Assembly: GCF_001310955.1 (NCBI RefSeq)
Contig: NZ_BAZX01000001.1
Location: forward strand, 124,001-188,000
Source: Marinifilum fragile JCM 15579
GTDB taxonomy: Bacteria > Bacteroidota > Bacteroidia > Bacteroidales > Marinifilaceae
Direction: 5' to 3'
Length of the DNA stretch: 64,000 nt
Shown: positions 1 through 9,486 of the stretch, piece by piece
How the letters are laid out: every line of letters begins with the position of its first letter
Numbering within the stretch: the first letter of the stretch is position 1
Translations under genes and position numbers: made by a program
The notes under the pieces: model-generated
What the model was told of the DNA's origin: nothing
What the model saw: only the letters and a program-made list of their open reading frames with translations
Databases searched by the model: none

Positions 1-1088
1 GATCAGATTACTATGGTTATCAAGCTTTGTATACACCATATCCTAATGCTAATGAATCAGGAGTTAAATGGTCTACAATTGGTAATGAAAAATTGACTTG
101 GGAATCTAATAAATCATTTGATGTTGCTTTAGAATATGGTTTGTTAAACAACAAAGTTCATGGATCGATTGAATTTTATCACAAGATTTCTGAAGATCTA
201 TTATACAATATGCCTTTACCATCGTCAATGGGATTAAATTCTCAACCACGTAACATTGCTACTTTGTACAACCAAGGTTGGGAAATTGGATTAGGAGCTA
301 CTGTAATTGATAATGATGATTTCAAATGGAATGTAGATGTTCAAGCTTCTACAGTGAAGAATGAAATCACTAAAATTCCTGATGTATTTATTAGTGGTTC
401 TAAACGTTGGGCTAAAGGACACTCTATCTATGACTACTATTTGTATGATTACTATGGTGTAGATCCTAATACTGGTGAAGCTCTTTACCATGTTTGGGAA
501 AAAGGTGTAGATGGTGAGACTTATAGAAAATATGATGACAATGGTAACCCAGTACTAACTACTAATGAGCAAGAATCTGAAAAGGGTTATACCGGTGATT
601 CATCTATTCCTGACTTATTTGGATCTATCTCAAATACTATCGATTATAAGAACTGGCAATTAAGCTTCATGTTTACTTATGCAATAGGTGGTAAAATTCT
701 TGACTATAACTATCGTGACTTAATGCACGGTGGTGATTATGGTGATGCTCTTCATGTGGATATGAAAAATGCATGGAAAAAACCAGGTGATATCACTGAT
801 GTTCCAAGACTTCAAAATGGTAATTCTCACCTAGCACCAACTTCTGACAGATGGTTAACTGATGCTTCATATTTATCTCTTAAGAATGTGAATTTAAGTT
901 ATACTTTCCCTAAGAGTATGATTAGTGATTGGGGATTAAATTCATTAAAAGTGTTTGCATCAGGTGAAAATTTATTCATGCTAGCTAAGCGTGATGGATT
1001 GAATCCACAGGAGGCATTTTCAGGTACTACTAGTAACGTATACCTTCCATCTAGAGTTGTTTCGTTTGGTGTAAATGTTTCATTCTAG
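1..1088 (+). CDS. SusC/RagA-family TonB-dependent outer-membrane receptor, C-terminal part
   Basis: This is the 3' end of a gene that begins outside the window; the reading frame is already open at base 3, so no start is assigned. The visible ~360 residues are rich in alternating aromatic and polar residues typical of outer-membrane beta strands and end in ...SFGVNVSF, a terminal aromatic beta-barrel signal. SusC proteins form the TonB-driven pore that imports oligosaccharides or peptides, capped by a SusD lipoprotein. A SusD gene follows 33 bases downstream, which makes the assignment firm. The substrate cannot be read from this part, and no polysaccharide-degrading enzyme lies in the window. 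Confidence 0.93.
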   Translation, partial: SDYYGYQALYTPYPNANESGVKWSTIGNEKLTWESNKSFDVALEYGLLNNKVHGSIEFYHKISEDLLYNMPLPSSMGLNSQPRNIATLYNQGWEIGLGATVIDNDDFKWNVDVQASTVKNEITKIPDVFISGSKRWAKGHSIYDYYLYDYYGVDPNTGEALYHVWEKGVDGETYRKYDDNGNPVLTTNEQESEKGYTGDSSIPDLFGSISNTIDYKNWQLSFMFTYAIGGKILDYNYRDLMHGGDYGDALHVDMKNAWKKPGDITDVPRLQNGNSHLAPTSDRWLTDASYLSLKNVNLSYTFPKSMISDWGLNSLKVFASGENLFMLAKRDGLNPQEAFSGTTSNVYLPSRVVSFGVNVSF

Positions 1089-1121
1089 TGATGTTATAAC
1101 TAAATAATTAGAGAATACATT

Positions 1122-2741
1122 ATGAAAAAATATATTAATAAATTATTTGTGCTGGTGATGGTAGTTGCAGCTATTGGTTGTTCAGATGACTACCTTACTA
1201 CTCAGCCAACTCATGCATACAGTCCGGCTAGTGCACTTTCAAGTCCAGAAAATATGTTGGTAGCCTTGAATGGTATGCATCGTGAAATGTACGGACAATC
1301 TGAATTAAATGAGACATACAATGCAGGTGAGTGTTATATTATGCCAATGATGGAGTATGGAGCAGGTGATTTCATTCGTCCAATTCCTGGGGTAGGATGG
1401 TTTGCAACTACTTGTAAATGGACAAGCCATACTGATGCTAATAGTGGCAATAATGACTGGGTATGGTATCAGTATTATCACCTTATTGGTAGTGCTAATA
1501 ATATTATTAACGCTGCTGAAGGTATGGTAGAAACAGACCTTTTAAAAGAAGTATTGGGTCAAGCTCATGCATACAGAGCATTTCTTTATCATAGATTGGT
1601 TTGTTTGTTCGCAAAGAACCCTCAGTATACTGATGAAACTACTGAGTTAGGTGTGCCAATTATGCTTAAAACAGAGGCTCCATATCAAGGACAACCTCGT
1701 GAAACTGTTGCAAAAGTTTATGAGCAATGTGAAGCTGATATTCAAAAAGCCATTACTTATTTAACAGGTTTAGGAACCAGAAGTTCAAAAACTCATATTA
1801 CAGCAAAGATTGCTAACGGTATTGCTGCAAGAATTGCTTTAACTAAAGGTGATTTTGTTAGTGCTGCCACTTATGCAAAAGTTGCAAGAACTGGTTTCTC
1901 TTTAATGTCTGAAGAAGAATATAAGTCAGGATTTAACTCTTATAAAAATGGAGAGTGGATGTGGGCTGCTGAAGTAGTTGCGGATCAAACTAACTATTAC
2001 AGATCTTGGTTTTATTATGTAGGTATGAACTTTAATGGTTCATTTGACCGCGGTACTCCACGTATCATTAACAAAACTTTATTCAACCAAATTTCTGCTA
2101 CAGATTATAGAAGAGATTTATTCTTAGATAAGATGCCTAACACTACTGTAGCTTGGGATTGGGAGAAAAAAGATAGCGATCCAAATAACGACTTTGATCC
2201 TAACTACCCAACAAAAGAAGAATTTGACGCAGCTGTTAAGGCAGTTAATACAAAATATTTTGGCGGTAGTGCAAGTTTCAAAAAACACCCTTACCAAGTG
2301 GCTAAATTCTTAAATGAAAATGCTGCTACTATCGAGCCAGAAGATGTTCTTTATATGAGAGCCTCTGAAATGTATTTGATTGAAGCGGAAGCTTTAGCTA
2401 AGCAAGGTGGTAAAGATAGTGAAGCTGCTGATGTACTTTTTGAATTGATATCTGCACGTGATGCTGGCTATACTAAGAGTACGAATACAGGACAAGCATT
2501 AGTTGACGAAATCTTGTTACAACGTAGAATTGAGTTGTTCGGAGAAGGACACCGTTGGTTTGACATGTTGCGTAATGACGAAGCTTTAGATTTAACAGGA
2601 AGTGATGCTGATCCTTCTTATTATCTAAAAGGTTATAAGCAAGACAAACCATCTGTGAATGATAACTGGTTATTCCAGATCCCTCAATCAGAGATTAATG
2701 CAAACGAGAATATGGTACAAAATCCAAAAGCTAGCTTATAA
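1122..2741 (+). CDS. SusD/RagB-family nutrient-binding lipoprotein
   Basis: A 539-aa surface lipoprotein that should cap the SusC pore encoded just upstream. Residues 1-19 are a lipoprotein signal peptide with Cys20 as the lipidation site. The residues after it, SDDY, resemble the acidic export signal that sends Bacteroidota lipoproteins to the cell surface. The C-terminal part carries typical SusD landmarks: YMRASEMYLIEAEAL near residue 415 and RRIELFGEGHRWFDMLR near residue 470. Tetratricopeptide-like helices that dock on SusC lie between. A strong terminator follows the stop codon, so susCD ends here. The ligand is unknown. Confidence 0.94.
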   Translation: MKKYINKLFVLVMVVAAIGCSDDYLTTQPTHAYSPASALSSPENMLVALNGMHREMYGQSELNETYNAGECYIMPMMEYGAGDFIRPIPGVGWFATTCKWTSHTDANSGNNDWVWYQYYHLIGSANNIINAAEGMVETDLLKEVLGQAHAYRAFLYHRLVCLFAKNPQYTDETTELGVPIMLKTEAPYQGQPRETVAKVYEQCEADIQKAITYLTGLGTRSSKTHITAKIANGIAARIALTKGDFVSAATYAKVARTGFSLMSEEEYKSGFNSYKNGEWMWAAEVVADQTNYYRSWFYYVGMNFNGSFDRGTPRIINKTLFNQISATDYRRDLFLDKMPNTTVAWDWEKKDSDPNNDFDPNYPTKEEFDAAVKAVNTKYFGGSASFKKHPYQVAKFLNENAATIEPEDVLYMRASEMYLIEAEALAKQGGKDSEAADVLFELISARDAGYTKSTNTGQALVDEILLQRRIELFGEGHRWFDMLRNDEALDLTGSDADPSYYLKGYKQDKPSVNDNWLFQIPQSEINANENMVQNPKASL

Positions 2742-2768
2742 TAGTTTTTGATTTAGTAATTATAATTG

Positions 2769-2800
2769 GGGCTCATTCTATCATGAATGAGCCCTTTTTA
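2769..2800 (+). terminator. rho-independent terminator after susD
   Basis: A perfect 10-bp stem (2769-2778 with 2785-2794, GGGCTCATTC against GAATGAGCCC) with a 6-base loop, followed by a T run. It lies 27 bases after the susD stop codon. Confidence 0.88.
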
Positions 2801-3086
2801 TGTCTCTACAATAATTCAGACAAAGAGAGGTAGTTCAATTTTGAAAAGTCTAATTCTTTATTGTATGAGAGGATTTAAATAGTAAAAATTAAACCTATCA
2901 TTTTTAGTTCACGATTGAAAATATACTTTCCTGCTAAAAATGCAATTAATGAGATTGCGATTTTATTTGTTGAACATTGAAATATGGATATTTGCATCAA
3001 TAGATACTCCTTATTCAGACTTAATCAACTAAAAATCAGACTAATTTATATACATAAGTTAAGTGTAACTTTTTATAATACAAACG

Positions 3087-3119
3087 TTTGCAAAAAGTAA
3101 GCAAAATTTCATATCTTTT
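3087..3119 (+). promoter_or_regulatory. candidate Bacteroidota-type promoter for korAB
   Basis: TTTG at 3087-3090, a 21-base spacer and TATCTTTT at 3112-3119 match the -33 TTTG / -7 TAnnTTTG pattern with one mismatch. Transcription would start near 3125, leaving a leader of ~130 bases that contains the palindrome CATGTTA-AA-TAACATG (3152-3167). Confidence 0.45.
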
Positions 3120-3255
3120 CTTGTCTAGAATTGGGGAAACGCTACCTTTACCATGTTAAATAACATGTAGACGGAGGTTTACTTGGTTTAATGAAATTCA
3201 ACAGCAATAAACTAAAAAAACAAAAAATTTAATCTGAGATTAAATTAAAACAGTC

Positions 3256-5100
3256 ATGAGTCAAAAGACAAAAGTCATTGAAAAGGAAGAAGTTGTAATT
3301 AGATTCTCTGGAGACTCCGGAGATGGTATGCAGCTTACAGGAACTCAATTTTCCGATACTTCCGCATTATTTGGAAATGATGTAGCTACTTTCCCGGATT
3401 ACCCTGCAGAAATTAGGGCTCCACAAGGAACAGTAGGAGGGGTATCAGGATTCCAATTGCATTTTGGGCATACAGAGGTAAATACACCTGGAGATTATGC
3501 TGATGTATTAGTTGCTATGAACCCAGCGGCGCTAAAAGCAAACCTAAAATGGGTGAAAGCTAGTGGAACAATCATCGTGAATGAGGATAGTTTTACTGAT
3601 CGAAACTTTGAGAAAGCAGGTTACGATTCAGATCCACTTCATGATGATAAACTTGCCGATTACAATCTGATTAAGGCTAAAATCACTTCTCTTACAAGAG
3701 AGTGTTTGAAAGATTCAGGACTGGATCAGAAAAGTATTCTTCGAAGCAAAAACATGTTTGCTCTAGGTATGGTATATTGGATGTTCGATCGTCCATTGGC
3801 ACATACCGAAGAATTTATCGAAAACAAGTTTAAGAAACATCCATTAGTTGTTGACGGTAACAAGAAGGTATTACATGCAGGTTATAACTTTGCAAAAACA
3901 ATTGAGGCGTTGGCATACAATTATAGTGTAGCTCCTGCTAAAATTAAGAAAGGAACCTATCGTAATATTACTGGTAACAAAGCAACTGCTTGGGGATTAA
4001 TTGCGGCTGCAGAAAAAGCAGGATTGCCACTATTCTGTGGTTCTTATCCAATTACTCCTGCAACTGAAATTTTACAAGAGCTTGCTGCTCGTAAAGATTT
4101 GGGGGTAAAAACATTCCAGGCAGAAGATGAGATTGCTGGTATTTGTACTGCAATTGGTGCTAGTTTCGCAGGTAATTTTGCGGTTACAACCACTTCAGGT
4201 CCAGGTTTGGCATTGAAGACAGAAGCTGCTGGTCTAGCAGTGATGACAGAGTTACCTTTAGTAATTGTAAACGTTCAGCGTGGAGGTCCTTCAACAGGTT
4301 TGCCAACCAAAACTGAACAATCAGATTTGATGCAAGCAATTCACGGTAGAAGTGGTGAGTGTCCTATGCCTGTTATCGCAGCTAGTACTCCATCAAACTG
4401 CTTCGAGTACGCATACCGTGCAAGTAAAATTGCATTGGAGCACATGACACCGGTTATTCTTTTAACTGATGGCTTCCTTGCAAATGGTGCAGAGCCATGG
4501 AGAATCCCAAAAATGGAGGATCTTTCCCCAATTACAGTTCCTTTGGCAAAAGAAGGCGATGATTACCTTCCTTACGCCAGAGATGAAGAAAAATTGGCAA
4601 GAAAATGGGCTGTTCCGGGAACAAAAGGATTAGAACATAGAATTGGTGGATTGGAAAAAATGGATGTTACAGGTACAGTATCATATGTTCCGGAAAATCA
4701 CCAGGTAATGACAGATATCAGATCTGAAAGAGTTAAAAGAGTAGCTAACTTTATTCCAGATCTACCGGTTAAAGGAGAAGAAAATGCAGACGTTTTGGTT
4801 GTAGGATGGGGTGGAACATATGGTCACCTTACAACAGCTGTTCGTGAGCTTCAAAAAGAAGATAAGAGTATTGCATTGGCTCACTTTAACTATATTTTTC
4901 CATTGCCAAAGAATACAGGAGAAGTATTTAAGCGCTATAAGAAAATTATCGTTTGTGAATTGAATGATGGACAGTTTGCGGAATATTTAAGAAGCAACTT
5001 CCAGGATGTTAAATTCGAGCAATATAACAAGTTGCAAGGTTTACCATTTACTGTAAAAGAATTGAAAGAGAAGTTTAATCAATTATTGGAGGAGAAATAA
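3256..5100 (+). CDS. korA: 2-oxoacid:ferredoxin oxidoreductase, alpha (fused gamma-alpha) subunit
   Basis: A 614-aa subunit that with KorB oxidises a 2-oxoacid (most likely 2-oxoglutarate) and CoA to acyl-CoA, CO2 and reduced ferredoxin. The N-terminal ~200 residues are the gamma domain, with the family signature GDSGDGMQLTG near residue 20 and APQGTVGGVSGFQLH near residue 55. The alpha (pyrimidine-binding) domain follows from about residue 235, with GSYPITPATEIL and TTTSGPGLALKTEA. The length fits the fused gamma-alpha form. KorB starts two bases after the stop codon, so the two are co-translated. No ferredoxin-like delta subunit lies nearby, so an external ferredoxin must serve. The substrate is inferred from family likeness; a 2-oxoisovalerate or pyruvate enzyme is less likely. 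Confidence 0.87.
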   Translation: MSQKTKVIEKEEVVIRFSGDSGDGMQLTGTQFSDTSALFGNDVATFPDYPAEIRAPQGTVGGVSGFQLHFGHTEVNTPGDYADVLVAMNPAALKANLKWVKASGTIIVNEDSFTDRNFEKAGYDSDPLHDDKLADYNLIKAKITSLTRECLKDSGLDQKSILRSKNMFALGMVYWMFDRPLAHTEEFIENKFKKHPLVVDGNKKVLHAGYNFAKTIEALAYNYSVAPAKIKKGTYRNITGNKATAWGLIAAAEKAGLPLFCGSYPITPATEILQELAARKDLGVKTFQAEDEIAGICTAIGASFAGNFAVTTTSGPGLALKTEAAGLAVMTELPLVIVNVQRGGPSTGLPTKTEQSDLMQAIHGRSGECPMPVIAASTPSNCFEYAYRASKIALEHMTPVILLTDGFLANGAEPWRIPKMEDLSPITVPLAKEGDDYLPYARDEEKLARKWAVPGTKGLEHRIGGLEKMDVTGTVSYVPENHQVMTDIRSERVKRVANFIPDLPVKGEENADVLVVGWGGTYGHLTTAVRELQKEDKSIALAHFNYIFPLPKNTGEVFKRYKKIIVCELNDGQFAEYLRSNFQDVKFEQYNKLQGLPFTVKELKEKFNQLLEEK

Positions 5101-5102
5101 TC

Positions 5103-6143
5103 ATGGTAGATACATTATTAAAGCAACCAGCTCCTGAGAAATTGACTCCAAAAGATTTTAAGAGTGATCAGGAAGTAAGATGGTGTCCAGGATGTGGTGA
5201 CCATGGTGTTTTGAATTCGGTACAGAAAGCAATGGCTCAATTGGGTAAACCAAAAGAGAATTTTGCAGTAATCTCAGGTATTGGATGTTCTTCTCGTTTT
5301 CCATATTATATGGATACTTATGGCTTTCATTCAATTCATGGTAGAGCAGCTGCAATTGCTTCTGGTGCTAAATCGGCAAATCCAGATCTAGAGATCCTTC
5401 AGGTTTCAGGTGATGGTGATGCATTGGCAATTGGTGGTAATCACTTTATTCATGCTATACGTAGAAATATTGATATGACTATCTTGTTATTCAATAACGA
5501 GATTTATGGTTTGACCAAAGGTCAGTATTCGCCAACATCGAAGCATGGAATGGTAACCAAAACATCTCCATTCGGAACCATTGAACAACCTTTCCACCCG
5601 GCAGAGTTGGCATTAGGTGCTCAATCTAAGTTCTATGCTCGATCAATCGATACCAATATTAAGTTGACTTCTGAAATTCTTTTGGATGCAACAAAGCACA
5701 AAGGGACATCAATTGTTGAGGTTCTTCAGAATTGTGTAATCTATAATGATGGTACACACTCTTTGATTACTGATAAGAACACCAAAGAAGAATATCAATT
5801 GGTTCTTCGTCATGGTGAAAGAATGATTTTTGGTAAAGATAAGAACAAAGGATTGGTAATGGGCGGTAATGGTAAACTAGTAGTTGTTACCATTGGTGAA
5901 CATGGTATTACCGAACAAGATATATTGATTCATGATGCTCATACTCCAGACCCACACATGCACTGGTTGTTGTCGAATATGACTGCACCTGAGTATCCAG
6001 TGGCGTTTGGTGTAATTCGTGATGTTGCTGCCCTTTCTTATGAAGAAAAAATGGTACAGCAAATTAAGGATGTTCAGGAACAATCATCTATCAAATGTAT
6101 GGATGACTTATTGAACAGTGGAGATACTTGGACAGTTGAATAA
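5103..6143 (+). CDS. korB: 2-oxoacid:ferredoxin oxidoreductase, beta subunit
   Basis: The 346-aa thiamine-diphosphate-binding partner of KorA. WCPGCGDHGVL near residue 27 and the ThDP/metal motif running from GDGDALAIGG (near residue 102) to NNEIYGLTKGQ (near residue 130) are clear. Cys residues at WCPGC and GIGCSS are consistent with the cluster-binding cysteines of the family. It starts 2 bases after korA and ends at a strong terminator, so korAB form a two-gene operon. The pair supplies reduced ferredoxin or links the TCA cycle to anaerobic metabolism. Confidence 0.88.
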   Translation: MVDTLLKQPAPEKLTPKDFKSDQEVRWCPGCGDHGVLNSVQKAMAQLGKPKENFAVISGIGCSSRFPYYMDTYGFHSIHGRAAAIASGAKSANPDLEILQVSGDGDALAIGGNHFIHAIRRNIDMTILLFNNEIYGLTKGQYSPTSKHGMVTKTSPFGTIEQPFHPAELALGAQSKFYARSIDTNIKLTSEILLDATKHKGTSIVEVLQNCVIYNDGTHSLITDKNTKEEYQLVLRHGERMIFGKDKNKGLVMGGNGKLVVVTIGEHGITEQDILIHDAHTPDPHMHWLLSNMTAPEYPVAFGVIRDVAALSYEEKMVQQIKDVQEQSSIKCMDDLLNSGDTWTVE

Positions 6144-6483
6144 TTGAAGCTTTTCAATTGATATAATAAAGAGGGAATCGTTGATTCCCTCTTTTTTTTC
6201 TGAAAGTTTTATAATTCAAATACCAATATCAATATTATCACAAATTGGCATTAAGTAGTTTGGAATGATCAGTTAATTCTAATTGCACATTTATAAAATC
6301 ATACAATAGGGAAAAACTGTAAATAATTAGTAATTTGTATAGCCTTTTAGCCCGTTTTTTTATAAAAATAATTACCATTGTAGTTTGAAAAATTACTGAT
6401 ATTGAAGTAGTCCAACAGACCATTAAGATTAGTAACTTTGTAATAGAATAAGGGAACAACACTAAATAAATTAGCTAAAGAAT
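6144..6483. other. 340-bp intergenic region
   Basis: It contains the korB terminator and AT-rich DNA without a convincing gene. TAACTTTG at 6433-6440 fits the -7 box of a Bacteroidota promoter for the next gene, but no good TTTG lies at the right distance upstream. Confidence 0.5.
6171..6199 (+). terminator. rho-independent terminator after korB
   Basis: A perfect 9-bp stem, GAGGGAATC (6171-6179) with GATTCCCTC (6183-6191), a 3-base loop and a run of eight T. Confidence 0.92.
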
Positions 6484-9459
6484 ATGGAAGAAATTTCGAT
6501 TTCGAAAATTTATAAGCGTAAAAAGAACGACCGTGATATTTTTCAGGAATTGATGCCTTACAAAGTGAAGGAGATTCTGTTGATTGCAACTTATTACGAC
6601 GCATATACAATTGTTCGAGAGGGACAATTCTCAGATAAAATTGTTGGTGAATATTTACAGTTGAATTTGTATGCAGCACCGCGTTTTACAAGTGTTGCTA
6701 CAAATGAAGAAGCATTGGAAGCATTAGAGAATCGTCATTACGATATGGTGATTTTAATGGCAGGTTTGGATAAAGAATCTCCTTTGGAGCTTAGTCAGCA
6801 GATAAAAACGGTTAATCCGGATATTCCTGTTTTGGTTTTGGTAAATAATAATAGCGATTTGGCTTATTTCGATCGTGCAGCCGACAAAATCAAGAACAAT
6901 ATCGACCGTGTGTTTGTATGGAATGGTTCAACCAAGATATTCATGGCAATGACCAAGTACATCGAAGACAAAATGAATCTTGAAGCAGACACAAAAAGTG
7001 GAGATGTGCGAGTAATTCTTTTGGCTGAAGACTCGGTGAAGTACTATTCAAGATATCTTCCTTTGTTATATACCTCGGTGATGACACAAACGCAAAAAGT
7101 GATTTCGGACGAAGGAGATATTGATGAATTGCACAAGATTTTAAAGATGCGTGCTCGTCCGAAAGTGATTTTGGTAAGCTCATTCGAGGATGCCGTAGAT
7201 GTTGTGGATAAATATCTTGAAAATCTACTATGTGTAATTTCAGATGTTCGATTTGCACGCGATGGCAAATTGGATGATGATTCGGGTGTTGACTTAATAA
7301 GATATGTGCAGGCAAAAAACATGAGAATTCCATGTTTAATGCAATCCCATGATACCGATAATGCAATTAGAGCAATGCAGGTTGATGCTGATTTTATAAA
7401 TAAAAACAGCGATACTTTGGCATTGGATATTTATAATTTTATTTACACCAAGTTGGGATTTGGTGATTTTGTTTTCCGCAATCAAAGTGGTACGCGTGTT
7501 GCCGTTGCAAAATCGATGGAAGAGTTCGAGGAAAAATTAAAGTATATTCCGGATGAATCGCTGCTTTTCCACTCTAAACGAAACGGAATTTCAACTTGGC
7601 TGATGGCTCGTGGAGAGATTAACGTAGCTAAAAAGCTAAGAAGATATCAGATTGAAGACTTTAAATCCGTAAAGGATCTTAGAAAATTTTGTTTGGATGT
7701 ATTCGAGGCTTCTAGAATTAAGCAATTAAGAGGGAGAATCATTCGATTCAAACCCAATATTGTTAATTCTAACCACTACATTGTTCGTTTGGGTAGAGGT
7801 TCTTTAGGGGGTAAAGGTCGTGGTCTGGCATTCTTAAGTAACTTTATTGAGAACATATACTTCAAGAAATTAATCAAGGATATTAATGTCTCGATTCCAA
7901 AAACGGCTATTGTTGGGGTTGATGAGTATGATAACTTTATTGAGAAAAATAATCTTTACGATAAGATTTACCTTGATAAGAACTACAAGAAGGTAAAAGA
8001 ATTATTCATTAAAGGAGATATTCCAGATAAATTAGGAAATAAGCTTCGCCAGTATCTCGAAGAGATTAATAAACCAATTGCGGTTAGATCTTCGGGATTA
8101 TTTGAGGATTCGTTGATGCAGCCTTTTGCAGGAGTTTATGCGACTTATTTGTTGCCAAATAACGATCCGGATATCGAAGTGAGATACCAACAGTTGATTA
8201 CGGCTATCAAGTTAATTTATGCCTCAATCTTCACACCTGAAGCGCAATCGTACTTCAGCGCAGTTGATTACAAAATTGAAGAGGAGAAAATGGCTGTAAT
8301 CATTCAAGAAGTTGTTGGTCAGGAATACAATGGCAAGTTCTATCCTAATATTAGTGGTGTAGCACAGTCCTACAACTATTATCCTTTCTCGTACATGAAA
8401 CCGGAAGATGGATTTTCTGTAATGGCCATTGGTTTGGGTAAATATGTTGTTGGTGGAGAAAAAACTCATCGATTCTGTCCTGAGCATCCTAAGCTGCAGT
8501 TGGCTTCAATCGAAGATCAGATTAAAGATTCTCAGAAGTACTTCTATGCGATAGATATGCAAAAGGAGAATATAGATTTGATTAACGATGGAGAAGATGC
8601 TGTAACCATTAAGTATGAGCTGGCACAGGCAGAGAAAGATGGCAATTTATTACACTGTGCTTCGGTTTACGATTTCCAGAACGACAGGTTAGAGCCAGAT
8701 TTGAATTTACGTGGACCACGAGTGGTTGATTTTGCAAACATCTTAAAATACAATCAGGTACCAATTTCACATGCCTTAAGCGTATTGTTGAATATCTTTA
8801 AGCAAGCAATGGGTGCTCCGGTAGAAATAGAGTATGCTGTGGATTTATCGAAAGGTAAAGATGGCAACCCGACCTTCTATTTGTTGCAGATTAAACCATT
8901 GATACGTCAGGAAATGAGTGTTGATATTGACATGTCACAGGTGAATCGCAACAAACTTGTAATGCTTGCAAATAAAGGTATGGGTAACGGAACGGTGAAC
9001 CATATCCGCGATGTAATCTATATGGATTTAAGTAAGTTTGACAGAACCAAGACCGAAGAAATGGCGGAGGAGATGGAGAAACTTAATCAAAAAATGAAAG
9101 AGCAAGATCGTCAGTATGTATTGTTTGGTCCTGGACGTTGGGGAACACGTGATAAGTTTACAGGGATTCCAGTTCTTTGGTCACAAATCTCAAATGCAAA
9201 AGTAATTGTGGAGCAAGGCTTGGATGATTTCCCATTGGATGCTTCATTGGGTTCACATTTCTTCCACAACGTAACCTCTATGAATGTTGGGTATTTTTCA
9301 GTTAAGAACAATTCAGAACAGAATTTTGTGAACATGGAAGTGCTAGACAAGCAAGAGAAAATTGAACAAATTCATTATTTCAAACATGTTCGATTTAAGG
9401 AGCCATTGGAGATTTTAATGGATGGAAGGAAACAAACTAGTGTTATTAGTTTTAAATAG
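6484..9459 (+). CDS. receiver-receiver-PPDK_N (PEP/pyruvate-binding) domain protein
   Basis: A 991-aa cytoplasmic protein. Residues ~28-150 form a receiver-like fold without a clear phospho-acceptor (YDMVILMAG where an Asp is expected). Residues ~175-320 are a second receiver that keeps the acidic pair (LLAEDS near 178), an acceptor Asp (VISDVRFARDG near 252) and a Lys in FINKNS. From about residue 430 follows the ATP-grasp PEP/pyruvate-binding domain: GRGSLGGKGRGLAFLSN near 434, AVRSSGLFEDS near 533 and FGPGRWGTRD near residue 880. The phospho-histidine and PEP-utilising domains of PEP synthase and pyruvate phosphate dikinase are absent, so a full dikinase reaction is unlikely from this chain. 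A regulated ATP-dependent phosphotransferase is possible. It stands alone between two terminators. The architecture is clear; the function is not known to me. Confidence 0.75.
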   Translation: MEEISISKIYKRKKNDRDIFQELMPYKVKEILLIATYYDAYTIVREGQFSDKIVGEYLQLNLYAAPRFTSVATNEEALEALENRHYDMVILMAGLDKESPLELSQQIKTVNPDIPVLVLVNNNSDLAYFDRAADKIKNNIDRVFVWNGSTKIFMAMTKYIEDKMNLEADTKSGDVRVILLAEDSVKYYSRYLPLLYTSVMTQTQKVISDEGDIDELHKILKMRARPKVILVSSFEDAVDVVDKYLENLLCVISDVRFARDGKLDDDSGVDLIRYVQAKNMRIPCLMQSHDTDNAIRAMQVDADFINKNSDTLALDIYNFIYTKLGFGDFVFRNQSGTRVAVAKSMEEFEEKLKYIPDESLLFHSKRNGISTWLMARGEINVAKKLRRYQIEDFKSVKDLRKFCLDVFEASRIKQLRGRIIRFKPNIVNSNHYIVRLGRGSLGGKGRGLAFLSNFIENIYFKKLIKDINVSIPKTAIVGVDEYDNFIEKNNLYDKIYLDKNYKKVKELFIKGDIPDKLGNKLRQYLEEINKPIAVRSSGLFEDSLMQPFAGVYATYLLPNNDPDIEVRYQQLITAIKLIYASIFTPEAQSYFSAVDYKIEEEKMAVIIQEVVGQEYNGKFYPNISGVAQSYNYYPFSYMKPEDGFSVMAIGLGKYVVGGEKTHRFCPEHPKLQLASIEDQIKDSQKYFYAIDMQKENIDLINDGEDAVTIKYELAQAEKDGNLLHCASVYDFQNDRLEPDLNLRGPRVVDFANILKYNQVPISHALSVLLNIFKQAMGAPVEIEYAVDLSKGKDGNPTFYLLQIKPLIRQEMSVDIDMSQVNRNKLVMLANKGMGNGTVNHIRDVIYMDLSKFDRTKTEEMAEEMEKLNQKMKEQDRQYVLFGPGRWGTRDKFTGIPVLWSQISNAKVIVEQGLDDFPLDASLGSHFFHNVTSMNVGYFSVKNNSEQNFVNMEVLDKQEKIEQIHYFKHVRFKEPLEILMDGRKQTSVISFK

Positions 9460-9486
9460 AAAAAGGAGGCTTTAAGCCTCCTTTTT
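9460..9486. terminator. bidirectional terminator between the PPDK_N gene and fabD
   Basis: AAAAA-GGAGGCT-TTA-AGCCTCC-TTTTT: stem 9465-9471 with 9475-9481 and A/T runs on both sides. The fabD stop codon (complement of 9472-9474) forms the loop, so the two convergent genes share this hairpin. Confidence 0.88.

Larger units (their letters stand above)
2742..3255. other. 514-bp intergenic region between susD and korA
   Basis: No coding region is visible. It holds the susD terminator, about 270 bp of AT-rich sequence in which I see nothing definite, a candidate korA promoter (3087-3119) and a small palindrome (3152-3167) inside the presumed korA leader. Confidence 0.7.

Noticed and set aside
6347..6679. 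110-aa open frame on the minus strand
   Set aside because: It overlaps the start of the PPDK_N gene in antisense, with no domain or plausible composition.
6941..7366. 141-aa minus-strand frame inside the PPDK_N gene
   Set aside because: It lies wholly within a well-supported coding region and shows no family features.
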